This document shows positions 16,013 through 24,845 of a stretch of 64,000 nucleotides of DNA, in pieces; position 1 is the first letter of the stretch; each line of letters starts with the position of its first letter. Under the pieces are notes generated by a model that made no database searches, was not told the DNA's origin, and saw nothing but the letters and a program-made list of their open reading frames with translations. Where the stretch lies: positions 1 through 64,000 of the forward strand of contig NZ_FOQF01000014.1 in assembly GCF_900113655.1 (NCBI RefSeq), given 5' to 3'. Source of the stretch: Pseudobutyrivibrio sp. OR37. GTDB taxonomy: Bacteria; Bacillota; Clostridia; Lachnospirales; Lachnospiraceae. The position numbers and the translations under genes are program-made.

Positions 16013-19000
16013 TGGAACGATTATTGTACGAAAAGCTTTCTAATGAACGCAATCCCAAATACAATATCATCACAGATATTGTGGAGCGAGATGGTAAAAG
16101 GGTAGTTATCAAACGCCCTTACAGTGAAGAGGCAAAACCACATATTAATAGAGTTTATGACTGTTACAGAGGCTTGCAGGAAGTTTTGCAAGGCTCTGCT
16201 TTTTGCGTAAATGAGAGTAAGTTTGTGGAGAATTCTATCGAAAGCGAATTCCTTGAAGGAAGCCATATCACAGCAGCAGATTCACAGGAATACATCGAAG
16301 CTGTTAAGAATGCCTACATGAAAAATGCCAAGGAATTTGAATCAAGTCCAGAGTTTGAAAAAGTCTTTGGTCAGGTTGATTTACCACGTGGAATCCTTGC
16401 AAGCAAATACTTAGATGTAGATTTAATTTTTGATAATATCATTAAAACAGATAAAGGTTGGCAGATAATCGACTACGAGTGGACCTTCGATTTTCTGGTT
16501 CCAATCAATTATGTATTTTATCGAGCTAGCAAGTTCAGTGATTTGCCAGAGCACATGGTAGAGATATCTGATGCCGAAAAGGCAGTATACCAGCAGATGG
16601 AAAATCACTTCCAGTCTCAGTATATTTTCAAGGATGTGAAGAATCTCCACGAGCTTAGAGAGCATGCAGGTAGCCGTAGCAAGACTAGCGCAGATTTTGC
16701 TCTGGCAAGCCGTGACTATCAGATAAAGCAGCTTCAGGAACTGATAGCTGCAAAGGATGTTCACATCCGTAACATTGAGGCCAATCTAGAGCAGATCAAG
16801 ACTATCTACGACAACACAGTTAATACTAGAGGCTATCAGGCACTAGAGAGCATAAGAGCCTTCAAGTCCTTCCTGTCAGGTAAGGATACTCCAGCACGCC
16901 AAGCCAAGCGAGCTGCTAAGACAGAGGCAAAAAGAGCCAAGCAGGCGGCCAAGGAAGCCAAGCGTTTGGCGGCTAAGGGCGAGCCAGAGCCTAGCATCGC
17001 TATCCACCTACATTTATTCTATGTGGATTTGTTGCCAGAGTTCGTTAGCTATTTTTCAAATATGCCATACAGCTTTGATTTATACATCTCCTGCCAAGAG
17101 GATGCTAATGTTACTGAAATTAAATCAGGATTAAAGGAACTAAAAAAGGCTAAAACAATCGATATTCGCCCTCTACCAAACAGAGGTAGAGATTTAGCTC
17201 CACTGTATGTTAAGTTTGCAAATGAAATATTAAATCACGATTATTTTTTACATATACACAGTAAGAAGTCCCTATACTCAGGTCAGGAAAAGGGTGGCTG
17301 GCGTCAGTTCTCCCTAGAGCTTCTATTAGGTTCTGAGGACAAAATCAAAGGGATTATTGATTTGTTTAAGAATGGTAACGCCGGAATTGTCTACCCAGAT
17401 ATTCAGGAGGAGGTTCCTACAATAGCCTACTCATGGCTTGCCAATGAAGGCCTTGGAAGACAGCTTTTTGCTGAATATGATTTAGGCGATATGCCATCAG
17501 TTTTCAACTATCCAGCTGGTTCCTTCTTCTGGGCTAGAACAGATGCGTTGCGCCCATTGCTAGAGCATGGCTACACCTACGAGGATTTTCCTAGGGAAGC
17601 AGGCCAGACAGACGGCACTCTTGCCCATGCCCTGGAGCGTATTCTTCCATTTGTTTCTAGGAAACAGGGATATGATGATTACATTTTGTATCTAAACGAT
17701 TCAGATACAGTTAAAAATAAAAGCTTGAGACCTTTCTACAGCATCTTCAAGATGGACAAGGAGATTCTTACAATGAAGCTTGGGGCTTATGAGGTGGTAT
17801 CCTTCGATATTTTCGACACCCTTGTAACCCGCGGAATCTTCGAGCCTGATGATGTGTTTACACTTATGGAACAAATCATCCAAAACAAATACGGCAAAAA
17901 GGTTCATTTCCTTAAGATTAGAAAGGCCGCAGAGGCCGAGGCTGTTAAAAAGTACGGCCCAATGACTACACTAGATAAAATCTACGTTGAGGTTTCAAAG
18001 GATAAGACTATCGGAGATATTGCTCAGGATATCAAAAAGCTTGAGGTAGATCTTGAAACAAGGCTTTGCATGCCACGTAAGGACATGGTTGATGTGTTCA
18101 ACACACTGAAGGCTATGGGCAGACATGTAATCCTTGTCAGCGACATGTATCTTAACCGTGCCCAGATGGTGGGAATCCTTCATAAATGCGGTATCGGAGG
18201 CTATGATGAGCTGATTATTTCCTGCGAGGTAGGAGCCAGAAAGGATGACGGAAGCATGTGGGATATGTTGCTTTCTAGCATCAATCCAGCCGGCTTTATC
18301 CATGTGGGAGACAATTTCCGCTCTGATTCACAATTCCTTATGGACAGAGGCGTTGCCAGCCACGTAGTGCTTAGCCCTAAAGCTATGCTTGAGCTTTCAG
18401 ATTTTTCATATCTTAAGAGCTTCGGCAAGGAAAGCATTGCAAATTCACTCATGCTAGGTCATGCACTAAACGGCGGTATCTTCAATTCGCCATTCGCTTA
18501 TGGTGATGAAGGACAGCTTCAGTTCAAGGATAATTACGATTTTGGCTACACCACTATGGGACCTCTTATGGCCCGCTTCGTTCAGTGGATTGTAGAAAAT
18601 AATAAAGAGACAGGCGAGGCACTATTACTTCTTGCCAGAGAAGGCTATCTGTTGGAGCAGATGCTGAAGGATTACTGCAAGAATCGTTCAGTGGAAATGC
18701 CAGTGGCACATTATTTCCTTACATCTCGCCGAGCAGTTGCGGTGCCTGCCCTTGAAAATGATGAAGATATTCGTGAGCTTTTACGTCAGAAATATCTTGG
18801 AAGCTTTAGCAATCTTTTGGATGAGCGTTTCGGAATCAGCCTCCATGAGGGACAGGAGGATGTTCAGATTACCTACGAAACCAGCCAGGATGAGCTGATG
18901 AATCTTATCGCAGACTACAAGGAGGAAATCCTAGCAAAGGCGGCGGTTGAAAAGAATTCATATATGAACTATGCAAATGAATTGATTGGTTCCGCTTCCG

Positions 19001-19548
19001 ATTTGGCAGTTATCGATGTGGGATTTTCGGGAACCATCCAGTACTTCCTCATGAAGCTTACCGGCAGGGATATTGCAGGTCACTACTTGGCTCTTCATTC
19101 CAACAAGCCAGAGCGCATCGGTGGCAGAGCAGATGCTATCTTCGAGATAAAGGATGCCAGCAAAATCGGCGAAAGCAAGCTGCTTAGATACCAGCTGTTT
19201 TTGGAGAGCGCCCTTAAAGCTCCAACAGGCCAGCTTATCAATTTCACCATGGAAAACGGCAAGCCACAGCCACATTACAAGGATGATGATTATGTCAGCC
19301 AGGATGTGAAAAGGCTTCAGCAGGGTATTTTGGATTTTGTTAAGCAGTTCGCAGAAAGCACCAAAGATACAAAAGATGGGCTTTTAGCTGATACAAAACT
19401 TGTAGAAGATTTATTCTATGATATAATTGCAGACGGTACATTAACGGAGGAGATTGCCGAAAGCCTCACAGTGGAGGACGGCTACAGCCGCGGTGGTGTA
19501 CAGAAGTTTGATGTTAAAGCAGGAACCTGGAAAGTGGCTTCCCCTTGA
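16012..19548 (+). CDS. 1178-residue kinase-like / RgpF-like / HAD multidomain protein
   Basis: Four blocks are visible. Residues about 1-220 resemble an aminoglycoside-phosphotransferase/kinase fold, with DLIFDNI (about 137) and IDYEW (about 153) matching the catalytic and metal positions. A coiled coil and Lys/Ala-rich linker follow (about 225-322). Residues about 325-560 match the rhamnan-synthesis RgpF type, with PNRGRDLAPL, HIHSKKS and PAGSFFWAR. Residues about 592-800 are a HAD phosphatase-like domain with SFDIFDTLVTRG, VSDMYLN and HVGDNFRSD. The C-terminal part (about 820-1178) has LAREGYLLEQM and IDVGFSGTIQ, as in HAD-linked glycan proteins. The last residues and the stop codon lie inside a dispersed repeat. 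The substrate is unknown. Confidence 0.8.
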   Translation: MERLLYEKLSNERNPKYNIITDIVERDGKRVVIKRPYSEEAKPHINRVYDCYRGLQEVLQGSAFCVNESKFVENSIESEFLEGSHITAADSQEYIEAVKNAYMKNAKEFESSPEFEKVFGQVDLPRGILASKYLDVDLIFDNIIKTDKGWQIIDYEWTFDFLVPINYVFYRASKFSDLPEHMVEISDAEKAVYQQMENHFQSQYIFKDVKNLHELREHAGSRSKTSADFALASRDYQIKQLQELIAAKDVHIRNIEANLEQIKTIYDNTVNTRGYQALESIRAFKSFLSGKDTPARQAKRAAKTEAKRAKQAAKEAKRLAAKGEPEPSIAIHLHLFYVDLLPEFVSYFSNMPYSFDLYISCQEDANVTEIKSGLKELKKAKTIDIRPLPNRGRDLAPLYVKFANEILNHDYFLHIHSKKSLYSGQEKGGWRQFSLELLLGSEDKIKGIIDLFKNGNAGIVYPDIQEEVPTIAYSWLANEGLGRQLFAEYDLGDMPSVFNYPAGSFFWARTDALRPLLEHGYTYEDFPREAGQTDGTLAHALERILPFVSRKQGYDDYILYLNDSDTVKNKSLRPFYSIFKMDKEILTMKLGAYEVVSFDIFDTLVTRGIFEPDDVFTLMEQIIQNKYGKKVHFLKIRKAAEAEAVKKYGPMTTLDKIYVEVSKDKTIGDIAQDIKKLEVDLETRLCMPRKDMVDVFNTLKAMGRHVILVSDMYLNRAQMVGILHKCGIGGYDELIISCEVGARKDDGSMWDMLLSSINPAGFIHVGDNFRSDSQFLMDRGVASHVVLSPKAMLELSDFSYLKSFGKESIANSLMLGHALNGGIFNSPFAYGDEGQLQFKDNYDFGYTTMGPLMARFVQWIVENNKETGEALLLLAREGYLLEQMLKDYCKNRSVEMPVAHYFLTSRRAVAVPALENDEDIRELLRQKYLGSFSNLLDERFGISLHEGQEDVQITYETSQDELMNLIADYKEEILAKAAVEKNSYMNYANELIGSASDLAVIDVGFSGTIQYFLMKLTGRDIAGHYLALHSNKPERIGGRADAIFEIKDASKIGESKLLRYQLFLESALKAPTGQLINFTMENGKPQPHYKDDDYVSQDVKRLQQGILDFVKQFAESTKDTKDGLLADTKLVEDLFYDIIADGTLTEEIAESLTVEDGYSRGGVQKFDVKAGTWKVASP

Positions 19549-19582
19549 GGGGAAGCTGTCACCGAAGGTGACTGATGAGGTG
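19534..19582 (+). repeat. dispersed double-hairpin repeat, copy 1
   Basis: GCTTCCCC (19537-19544) pairs with GGGGAAGC (19549-19556) around TTGA; a second hairpin is GTCACC-GAA-GGTGAC. The tail GATGAGGTG sits 8-9 nt before the next ATG and is the only visible Shine-Dalgarno there. The stop codon of the upstream gene (TGA 19546-19548) falls in the first loop. Copies 2 and 3 are at 22038 and 52808, in the same orientation relative to their neighbours. Confidence 0.85.
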
Positions 19583-19590
19583 TATATACA

Positions 19591-22038
19591 ATGAGAGATA
19601 CTTTTAATGTGGTATTCATCAGATATCACTTAACCAAGAAAAATACATTATTATTCCAGGGCTTTTATCCTTTTGACAATCCAAAGGGATATGAGCTTGT
19701 AGCTGAAATGAACGGCCAGCCTTACAAGATGGACATCACCATCAACGAAGGTAACGAGGTTCGCCGCCGCTACATTGCAGCTCACAAAAGTGTTTCCAAG
19801 GAATACGTTGGCGAGATAGAGCTTCCAGCAAACCTTAAGGAGGTTAAATCTCTTAAGCTTGTTTGCGTGTTGGGCGATACAAAGAGTGTTGTCTACAAGG
19901 CTACAGGCCGCGACCTTGAAAAGCTTAAAAAAGAATACGAATACAATTTGGAGCGTGCTGCGGTTACAGACGACAAGATTCAAATCTTAGGCTGGGCCAT
20001 CGGCAATGTTCCAGAGGAATTCCATTTATATGATGGCAACACAGAAATCCCAATTTCTGTTAAGCGTATGTTTAGAAAGGACGTTTACGGCGTTTATCCT
20101 GAGCTTACCGAAAAGTGCGATTCTGGTCTTGAGATTGTTTTTGATAAGGGCAACTATAAAAAGCTTCGCCTTACAATCACTGCAAATGGTCAGGTTTATG
20201 ATTGCAAGGTTGATACAGAGCATGTCCTTACTGGTGGCAATCTTCTTCCAAAGAAGAGTCTATGGGAGCGCATCGAGCTTTACCGTCAGGACAATGGTCT
20301 TGGCGCAACTATCAAGCACGCCATCGACAAGTTCAAGGATGCTGATGCACCAAAATATACCTACATGGATTTCCTTACAAGCTTTGGTCCTACAGATGTA
20401 GAGCTTCAGCGCCAGAGAGATGAAAAATTCGATTACAATCCAGTGATGAGTATTGTAATTCCACTATACAAAACACCAGAAAAATATCTGGTAGAGCTTA
20501 TCGATTCAATCATCGCCCAGACATATCCTAACTGGGAGCTTTGCCTTGCAGATGGCAGCGGTGATGATTCAATCGGCAAATTCATCGAGAAGAAATACGG
20601 CAAGGAAAGCCGAATTAAATACACATTGCTTTCAGACAACCTAGGTATTTCTGAAAACACAAATGCAGCCATTGCACTTGCAACAGGAGACTACGTGGTG
20701 CTTTCCGACCACGATGATACATTAGCTCCAAACGCTATGTACGAATGTGTTGCAGCTATCAATAAGGACCGCGAAATCGATGTGCTTTACACAGACGAGG
20801 ATAAGATTTCCATGGATTCCAAGGAATACTTCGAGCCAGTGTTCAAGCCAGATTTTAACCTGGATTTACTTTGTTCAGTTAATTACATCTGCCACTTATT
20901 CATTTTCAAGAAGGAATTATTTGAAAAGGTTGGCGGATTCAACAAGGAATATGATGGAGCACAGGATCACGATTTAATTCTTCGTTACTGTGAGGCAGCT
21001 AAAAAGGTTCATCACGTTCCAAAGGCACTCTACCATTGGCGCAGCCATGCAGCATCTACAGCCATGAGTGCAGAAAGCAAGCTTTACGCTTTCGATGCAG
21101 GAGCCAAGGCTGTGCAGGCTCACTATGACAGATTAGGCATTCCAGCTACAGTTGAGCAGGATACGTTCTATGGATGCTACCGCACCACCTACAACTGGGG
21201 CAAGGAGCCACTTGTTTCAATCATCATCCCTAACAAGGACCACACTGATGATTTAGACAAATGTATCAAGTCAATCGATTCAAAGAGCACTTATAAAAAT
21301 ATTGAATATATCATCGTTGAGAACAACTCTACAGAGCCAGAAACCTTCGAATACTACAAGAGCATTGAAGGACGCGAGGATGTAAAGATTGTTCGCTACG
21401 AGACTCCGGGCTTCAACTTCTCTGCAATCAACAACTGCGGAGCAAAGGTTGCCAAAGGAGAAATGTTCCTACTATTAAATAACGATACAGAAATCATCAA
21501 CGAGACCTGCATCAAGGAATTGGTTGATGTTTGCCTTCGTCCAGATGTTGGCATCTGCGGAGCGCTTTTATATTATCCTGACAACACAGTGCAGCACGCA
21601 GGTGTTGTAATGGGAATCGGCGGTATCGCTGGCCACACCTTTGTTGGCCTAGAGCGAAGCGAGCCAGGCTACATGTTCAGAGCCGTAACTACTCAGGATC
21701 TATCAGCAGTTACAGCCGCATGTCTCATGGTTAGACGTGATGTGTTTGAGGAAGTAGGCGGCCTTACAGAAGACCTTGCAGTTGCCTTCAACGACGTGGA
21801 CTTCTGCATGAAGGTTCGCGATAAGGGCTACCTTGTAGTCTACAATCCACACGCCGAGCTTTACCACTACGAATCAAAATCTCGTGGCTACGAAGACACA
21901 GGCGAAAAGGTTGCCCGCTTCAATTCGGAAGTAGAAAAGCTAGAAAAATACTGGCCAGACATCCTAGAAAAAGGCGACCCATACTACAACCCAAATCTAT
22001 CAATATTAGATGGTTGGTATCGCCTAAAGGAAGAATAG
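19591..22038 (+). CDS. tandem-domain GT2 glycosyltransferase
   Basis: The 815-residue protein probably makes a surface glycan backbone by adding two sugars in sequence. The N-terminal 240 residues are beta-rich and unassigned. The first GT-A/GT2 domain (about 285-510) begins with SIVIPLYKTPE and has the metal-binding SDHDD and the late AQDHDL. The second (about 542-780) begins with SIIIPNKDH and has LLNNDTE, TAACLMVRR and FNDVDF. Two complete active sites suggest a bifunctional enzyme. It is paralogous to the protein at 35053-36903, which lacks the extra N-terminal region. The ribosome site is supplied by the repeat in front. Confidence 0.9.
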   Translation: MRDTFNVVFIRYHLTKKNTLLFQGFYPFDNPKGYELVAEMNGQPYKMDITINEGNEVRRRYIAAHKSVSKEYVGEIELPANLKEVKSLKLVCVLGDTKSVVYKATGRDLEKLKKEYEYNLERAAVTDDKIQILGWAIGNVPEEFHLYDGNTEIPISVKRMFRKDVYGVYPELTEKCDSGLEIVFDKGNYKKLRLTITANGQVYDCKVDTEHVLTGGNLLPKKSLWERIELYRQDNGLGATIKHAIDKFKDADAPKYTYMDFLTSFGPTDVELQRQRDEKFDYNPVMSIVIPLYKTPEKYLVELIDSIIAQTYPNWELCLADGSGDDSIGKFIEKKYGKESRIKYTLLSDNLGISENTNAAIALATGDYVVLSDHDDTLAPNAMYECVAAINKDREIDVLYTDEDKISMDSKEYFEPVFKPDFNLDLLCSVNYICHLFIFKKELFEKVGGFNKEYDGAQDHDLILRYCEAAKKVHHVPKALYHWRSHAASTAMSAESKLYAFDAGAKAVQAHYDRLGIPATVEQDTFYGCYRTTYNWGKEPLVSIIIPNKDHTDDLDKCIKSIDSKSTYKNIEYIIVENNSTEPETFEYYKSIEGREDVKIVRYETPGFNFSAINNCGAKVAKGEMFLLLNNDTEIINETCIKELVDVCLRPDVGICGALLYYPDNTVQHAGVVMGIGGIAGHTFVGLERSEPGYMFRAVTTQDLSAVTAACLMVRRDVFEEVGGLTEDLAVAFNDVDFCMKVRDKGYLVVYNPHAELYHYESKSRGYEDTGEKVARFNSEVEKLEKYWPDILEKGDPYYNPNLSILDGWYRLKEE

Positions 22039-22137
22039 TGGCTTCCCCCTCTGGGTTGCTAGGCTCCAGTGGAGCCTGTTCAGCAACGACCGAGCCGGGA
22101 GGCGAGACAAGCTGTCAGCGAAGCTGACTGATGAGGG
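22038..22137 (+). repeat. dispersed double-hairpin repeat, copy 2, with nested insert
   Basis: It starts at the last base of the upstream stop codon with GTGGCTTCCCC and ends with GTCAGC-GAA-GCTGAC and TGATGAGGG. Compared with copies 1 and 3, the first loop is expanded by about 55 bp. The insert contains its own hairpin, GTTGCT.GGCTCC paired with GGAGCC....AGCAAC. A separate AAAGGAG follows and serves the next gene. Confidence 0.8.
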
Positions 22138-22154
22138 TAAAAAGGAGTAAAAAT

Positions 22155-23399
22155 ATGAATAGAAAAATTGCAGTAGCCGGCACCGGCTACGTAGGACTTT
22201 CAATTGCTACACTTTTAGCACAGCACAACCACGTAGTAGCAGTTGACGTAATTCCAGAAAAAGTAGAACTAATCAACAACAAAAAGTCTCCAATCGTAGA
22301 TCCAGAGATTGAAGATTATCTTGCAAACAAGGAGCTTGACCTTGTAGCTACACTTGATGGCGAAAGCGCATACAAGGAAGCAGAATTCGTAGTTATTGCA
22401 ACACCTACAAACTACGATAGCACAAAGGATTATTTTGATACATCAGCTGTAGAGGCAGTTATCGAGCTTGTACAGAAGGTAAATCCTGATGCCTTTATGG
22501 TAATCAAGTCTACAATTCCAGTAGGCTACACAAAGAGAATCCGTGAGAAGATGGGTTCAGATAAGATTTTATTCAGCCCAGAATTCCTTCGTGAATCAAG
22601 AGCCCTTTATGATAATCTTTACCCAAGCCGTATTATCGTTGGTACAGATGAAAAGGATGAGGCTCTTACAAAGGCTGCTCATGAATTTGCGGCACTTCTT
22701 CAGGAGGGCGCAATCAAAGAGAACATCGATACTCTTGTAATGGGCTTCACAGAGGCAGAGGCTGTAAAGCTTTTTGCTAACACATACCTTGCACTTCGTG
22801 TCAGCTACTTCAACGAGCTTGATACTTATGCAGAGACAAAGGGCTTGGATACACAGGCAATCATCAAGGGTGTTTGCCTTGACCCACGTATCTCAGACCA
22901 GTACAACAACCCATCATTTGGCTACGGCGGATACTGCTTACCAAAGGATACAAAGCAGTTACTTGCAAACTACAACGATGTGCCACAGGAGCTTATCCGT
23001 GCTATCGTTGAATCAAATAGAACACGTAAGGATTTCATTGCTGATCAGGTTCTTAAGAAGGCAGGCTACTATGGCTATGCTGATTCAAACCAGTACAGCA
23101 AGGACGCTGAAAAGGAAGTAACAATCGGTGTATATCGTCTTACAATGAAGTCAAATTCCGATAACTTCCGTCAGTCATCAATTCAGGGCGTAATGAAGCG
23201 TGTAAAGGCAAAGGGCGCAACAGTAATCATCTACGAGCCAACCCTTGAAGACGGTACAACCTTCTTCGGCTCACGTGTAGTAAATGACCTTGGCAAGTTC
23301 AAGGCACTCAGCAACGCCATCATCGCCAACCGCTACAACTCATGCCTCGACGATGTCCGCGACAAGGTCTATACCAGAGATGTATTTTCTCGTGACTAA
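22155..23399 (+). CDS. ugd: UDP-glucose 6-dehydrogenase
   Basis: It oxidises UDP-glucose to UDP-glucuronate with two NAD+. AAAGGAG at 22141-22147 sets the ATG at 22155; the frame extends upstream into the repeat. The 414-residue product has the NAD site [29 protein letters not shown] and the catalytic cysteine in [11 protein letters not shown] (Cys about 261). Length and motifs fit the short Ugd class of E. coli and streptococci. It probably feeds uronic acid into the polymer assembled by the neighbouring transferases. A related nucleotide-sugar substrate cannot be excluded. Confidence 0.93.
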   Translation: MNRKIAVAGTGYVGLSIATLLAQHNHVVAVDVIPEKVELINNKKSPIVDPEIEDYLANKELDLVATLDGESAYKEAEFVVIATPTNYDSTKDYFDTSAVEAVIELVQKVNPDAFMVIKSTIPVGYTKRIREKMGSDKILFSPEFLRESRALYDNLYPSRIIVGTDEKDEALTKAAHEFAALLQEGAIKENIDTLVMGFTEAEAVKLFANTYLALRVSYFNELDTYAETKGLDTQAIIKGVCLDPRISDQYNNPSFGYGGYCLPKDTKQLLANYNDVPQELIRAIVESNRTRKDFIADQVLKKAGYYGYADSNQYSKDAEKEVTIGVYRLTMKSNSDNFRQSSIQGVMKRVKAKGATVIIYEPTLEDGTTFFGSRVVNDLGKFKALSNAIIANRYNSCLDDVRDKVYTRDVFSRD

Positions 23400-23421
23400 G
23401 CAACTTTTTAATTTTAGATGA

Positions 23422-23558
23422 GGCATACTCACAGTCTTGGCGAGCGCAAGGAGGAGGGCCCCATGGAAAGCAACAGAGGGGACCCACGCCGGCGGGGAGT
23501 TTCTGTTGCTTTCCAATGGGAGGTGGCCTCCGGGAGCATGAAAACCTAGGTGTATGCC
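23422..23558 (+). ncRNA. candidate structured RNA, copy 1 (unassigned family)
   Basis: Proposed fold: P1 GGCATAC (23422-23428) with GTATGCC (23552-23558); P2 GGAGG (23450-23454) with CCTCC (23527-23531); P3, a long hairpin from CCCAT/GGAAAGCAACAG on the left to CTGTTGCTTTCC/AATGGG on the right, ending at 23520. Conserved single-stranded parts are GCGAGCGCAA before P2 and GGGAGCATGAAAACCTA after it. The element at 53066-53197 has the same conserved core, but P1 and P2 are changed on both strands in a pairing-preserving way. It lies between ugd and the rRNA methyltransferase gene; GGAG immediately after P1 is that gene's ribosome site. It could be a cis-regulator or a free RNA. Confidence 0.75.
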
Positions 23559-23574
23559 GGAGTATATTATAATT

Positions 23575-24783
23575 ATGGAAGCAATTGTAACATTAAAAAA
23601 GGGCGAAGGCCGCACTATTAAGGCGGGCGGAGCCTGGATATTCGACAACGAAATAGATACAGTAATGGGCTCCTTCGAAAACGGAGACATTGTCATCGTC
23701 CACGACTTTGATGGCTACATGATGGGCCGCGGCTTCATCAATACCAATTCAAAGATAAGAGTGCGCATGATGACTCGCGATAAGGAACAGCTTATCGACG
23801 ACGATTTCATTGCCATGCGTGTGAAGAACGCCTGGGAATATCGTAAATCCGTTTTGCTAGAGAAGGATTTGAATTGCTGTAGAGTGATTTTTGGCGAGGC
23901 AGATTTCTTGCCTGGTCTTGTAATTGATAAGTATGCTGATGTGCTTGTGGTTGAATCACTGGCACTTGGCATTGATAGATTTAAGGTGCAGATTGTAGAG
24001 CATCTTAAAAAGCTTATGGCTGAGGATGGCTATAACATCCGCGGAGTTTATGAGCGTAGCGATGCAGCTGTTCGTAAGAAGGAAGGCTTGGCACCATACA
24101 AGGGCTTTATCGGTGCAGAATTTGATACCGATGTGGAGATAGTAGAAAACGGTGTTCATTACATGGTAGATGTGGTGAATGGTCAAAAGACAGGTTTCTT
24201 CCTTGATCAGAAGTACAATCGTCTTGCTATTCAGCGTTTGTGCAAGGGTAAAAAGGTACTTGATTGCTTTACCCACATGGGAACCTTCGCGCTTAACGCA
24301 GGTATTGCTGGCGCTGCAGATGTAACAGGTCTTGATATATCAGAATTCGCTGTATCTCAGGCCACAGCAAATGCAAAGCTTAACGGATTAGATTCTACTG
24401 TAAAGTTTAGACAGGCAAACGTCCTTGATGAACTTCCAAAGCTTGCAGAGGCTGGAGAAAAATATGATGTAGTAATCCTTGATCCACCAGCATTCACCAA
24501 ATCCCGAGAGGCTACAAAGAACGCCATGAAGGGTTACCGTGAGATTAACATGAAGGGCTTAAAGCTAGTAAAGGATGGCGGTTATCTTGCCACTTGCTCA
24601 TGCTCACATTTCATGACACAGGATTTATTTATAAAAGTAATCGGCCAGGCTGCCAAGGCTGCTCACAAGCGCCTTCGTCAGGTTGAGTTCCGCACACAGG
24701 CACCAGACCACCCAATACTATGGGCTGCAGATGAAAGCTATTATCTTAAGTTCTTAGTGTTCCAGGTTGTGGATGAGAAATAA
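23575..24783 (+). CDS. class I SAM-dependent rRNA (cytosine-C5) methyltransferase, RlmI-like
   Basis: The 402-residue protein starts at ATG 23575, 12 nt after GGAG. It has a PUA-like N-terminal RNA-binding domain (about 1-75, with GGAWIFDNEI) and an RNase H-like bridge. The Rossmann methyltransferase domain carries DCFTHMGTFALNAG (SAM loop), LDPPAFTKS and the cysteine-containing LATCSCSHFM. RlmI modifies C1962 of E. coli 23S rRNA; the exact target here is inferred by similarity. It is preceded by candidate RNA copy 1, whose P2 strand could mask its ribosome site, so it may be regulated at translation. Confidence 0.88.
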   Translation: MEAIVTLKKGEGRTIKAGGAWIFDNEIDTVMGSFENGDIVIVHDFDGYMMGRGFINTNSKIRVRMMTRDKEQLIDDDFIAMRVKNAWEYRKSVLLEKDLNCCRVIFGEADFLPGLVIDKYADVLVVESLALGIDRFKVQIVEHLKKLMAEDGYNIRGVYERSDAAVRKKEGLAPYKGFIGAEFDTDVEIVENGVHYMVDVVNGQKTGFFLDQKYNRLAIQRLCKGKKVLDCFTHMGTFALNAGIAGAADVTGLDISEFAVSQATANAKLNGLDSTVKFRQANVLDELPKLAEAGEKYDVVILDPPAFTKSREATKNAMKGYREINMKGLKLVKDGGYLATCSCSHFMTQDLFIKVIGQAAKAAHKRLRQVEFRTQAPDHPILWAADESYYLKFLVFQVVDEK

Positions 24784-24796
24784 AAAGAGGCAAAAA

Positions 24797-24840
24797 GACA
24801 CTGCATAAACCTTGATAGTTTATGCAGTGTCTTATTATTT
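24797..24840. terminator. bidirectional intrinsic terminator
   Basis: GACACTGCATAAAC (24797-24810) pairs perfectly with the complement at 24818-24831. It is followed by TTATTATTT on the plus strand and by CTTTTTG on the minus strand. It sits between converging genes and can serve both. Confidence 0.92.
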
Positions 24841-24845
24841 ATGTA

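Noticed and set aside
23554-23574. Upstream ATG (23554) for the rRNA methyltransferase
   Set aside because: It falls inside the P1 helix of the RNA element and has no ribosome site, whereas ATG 23575 follows GGAG and begins with the expected domain.
23400-23574. Group II intron or retron RNA as identity of the structured elements
   Set aside because: No reverse transcriptase gene or intron boundary motif lies next to either copy.
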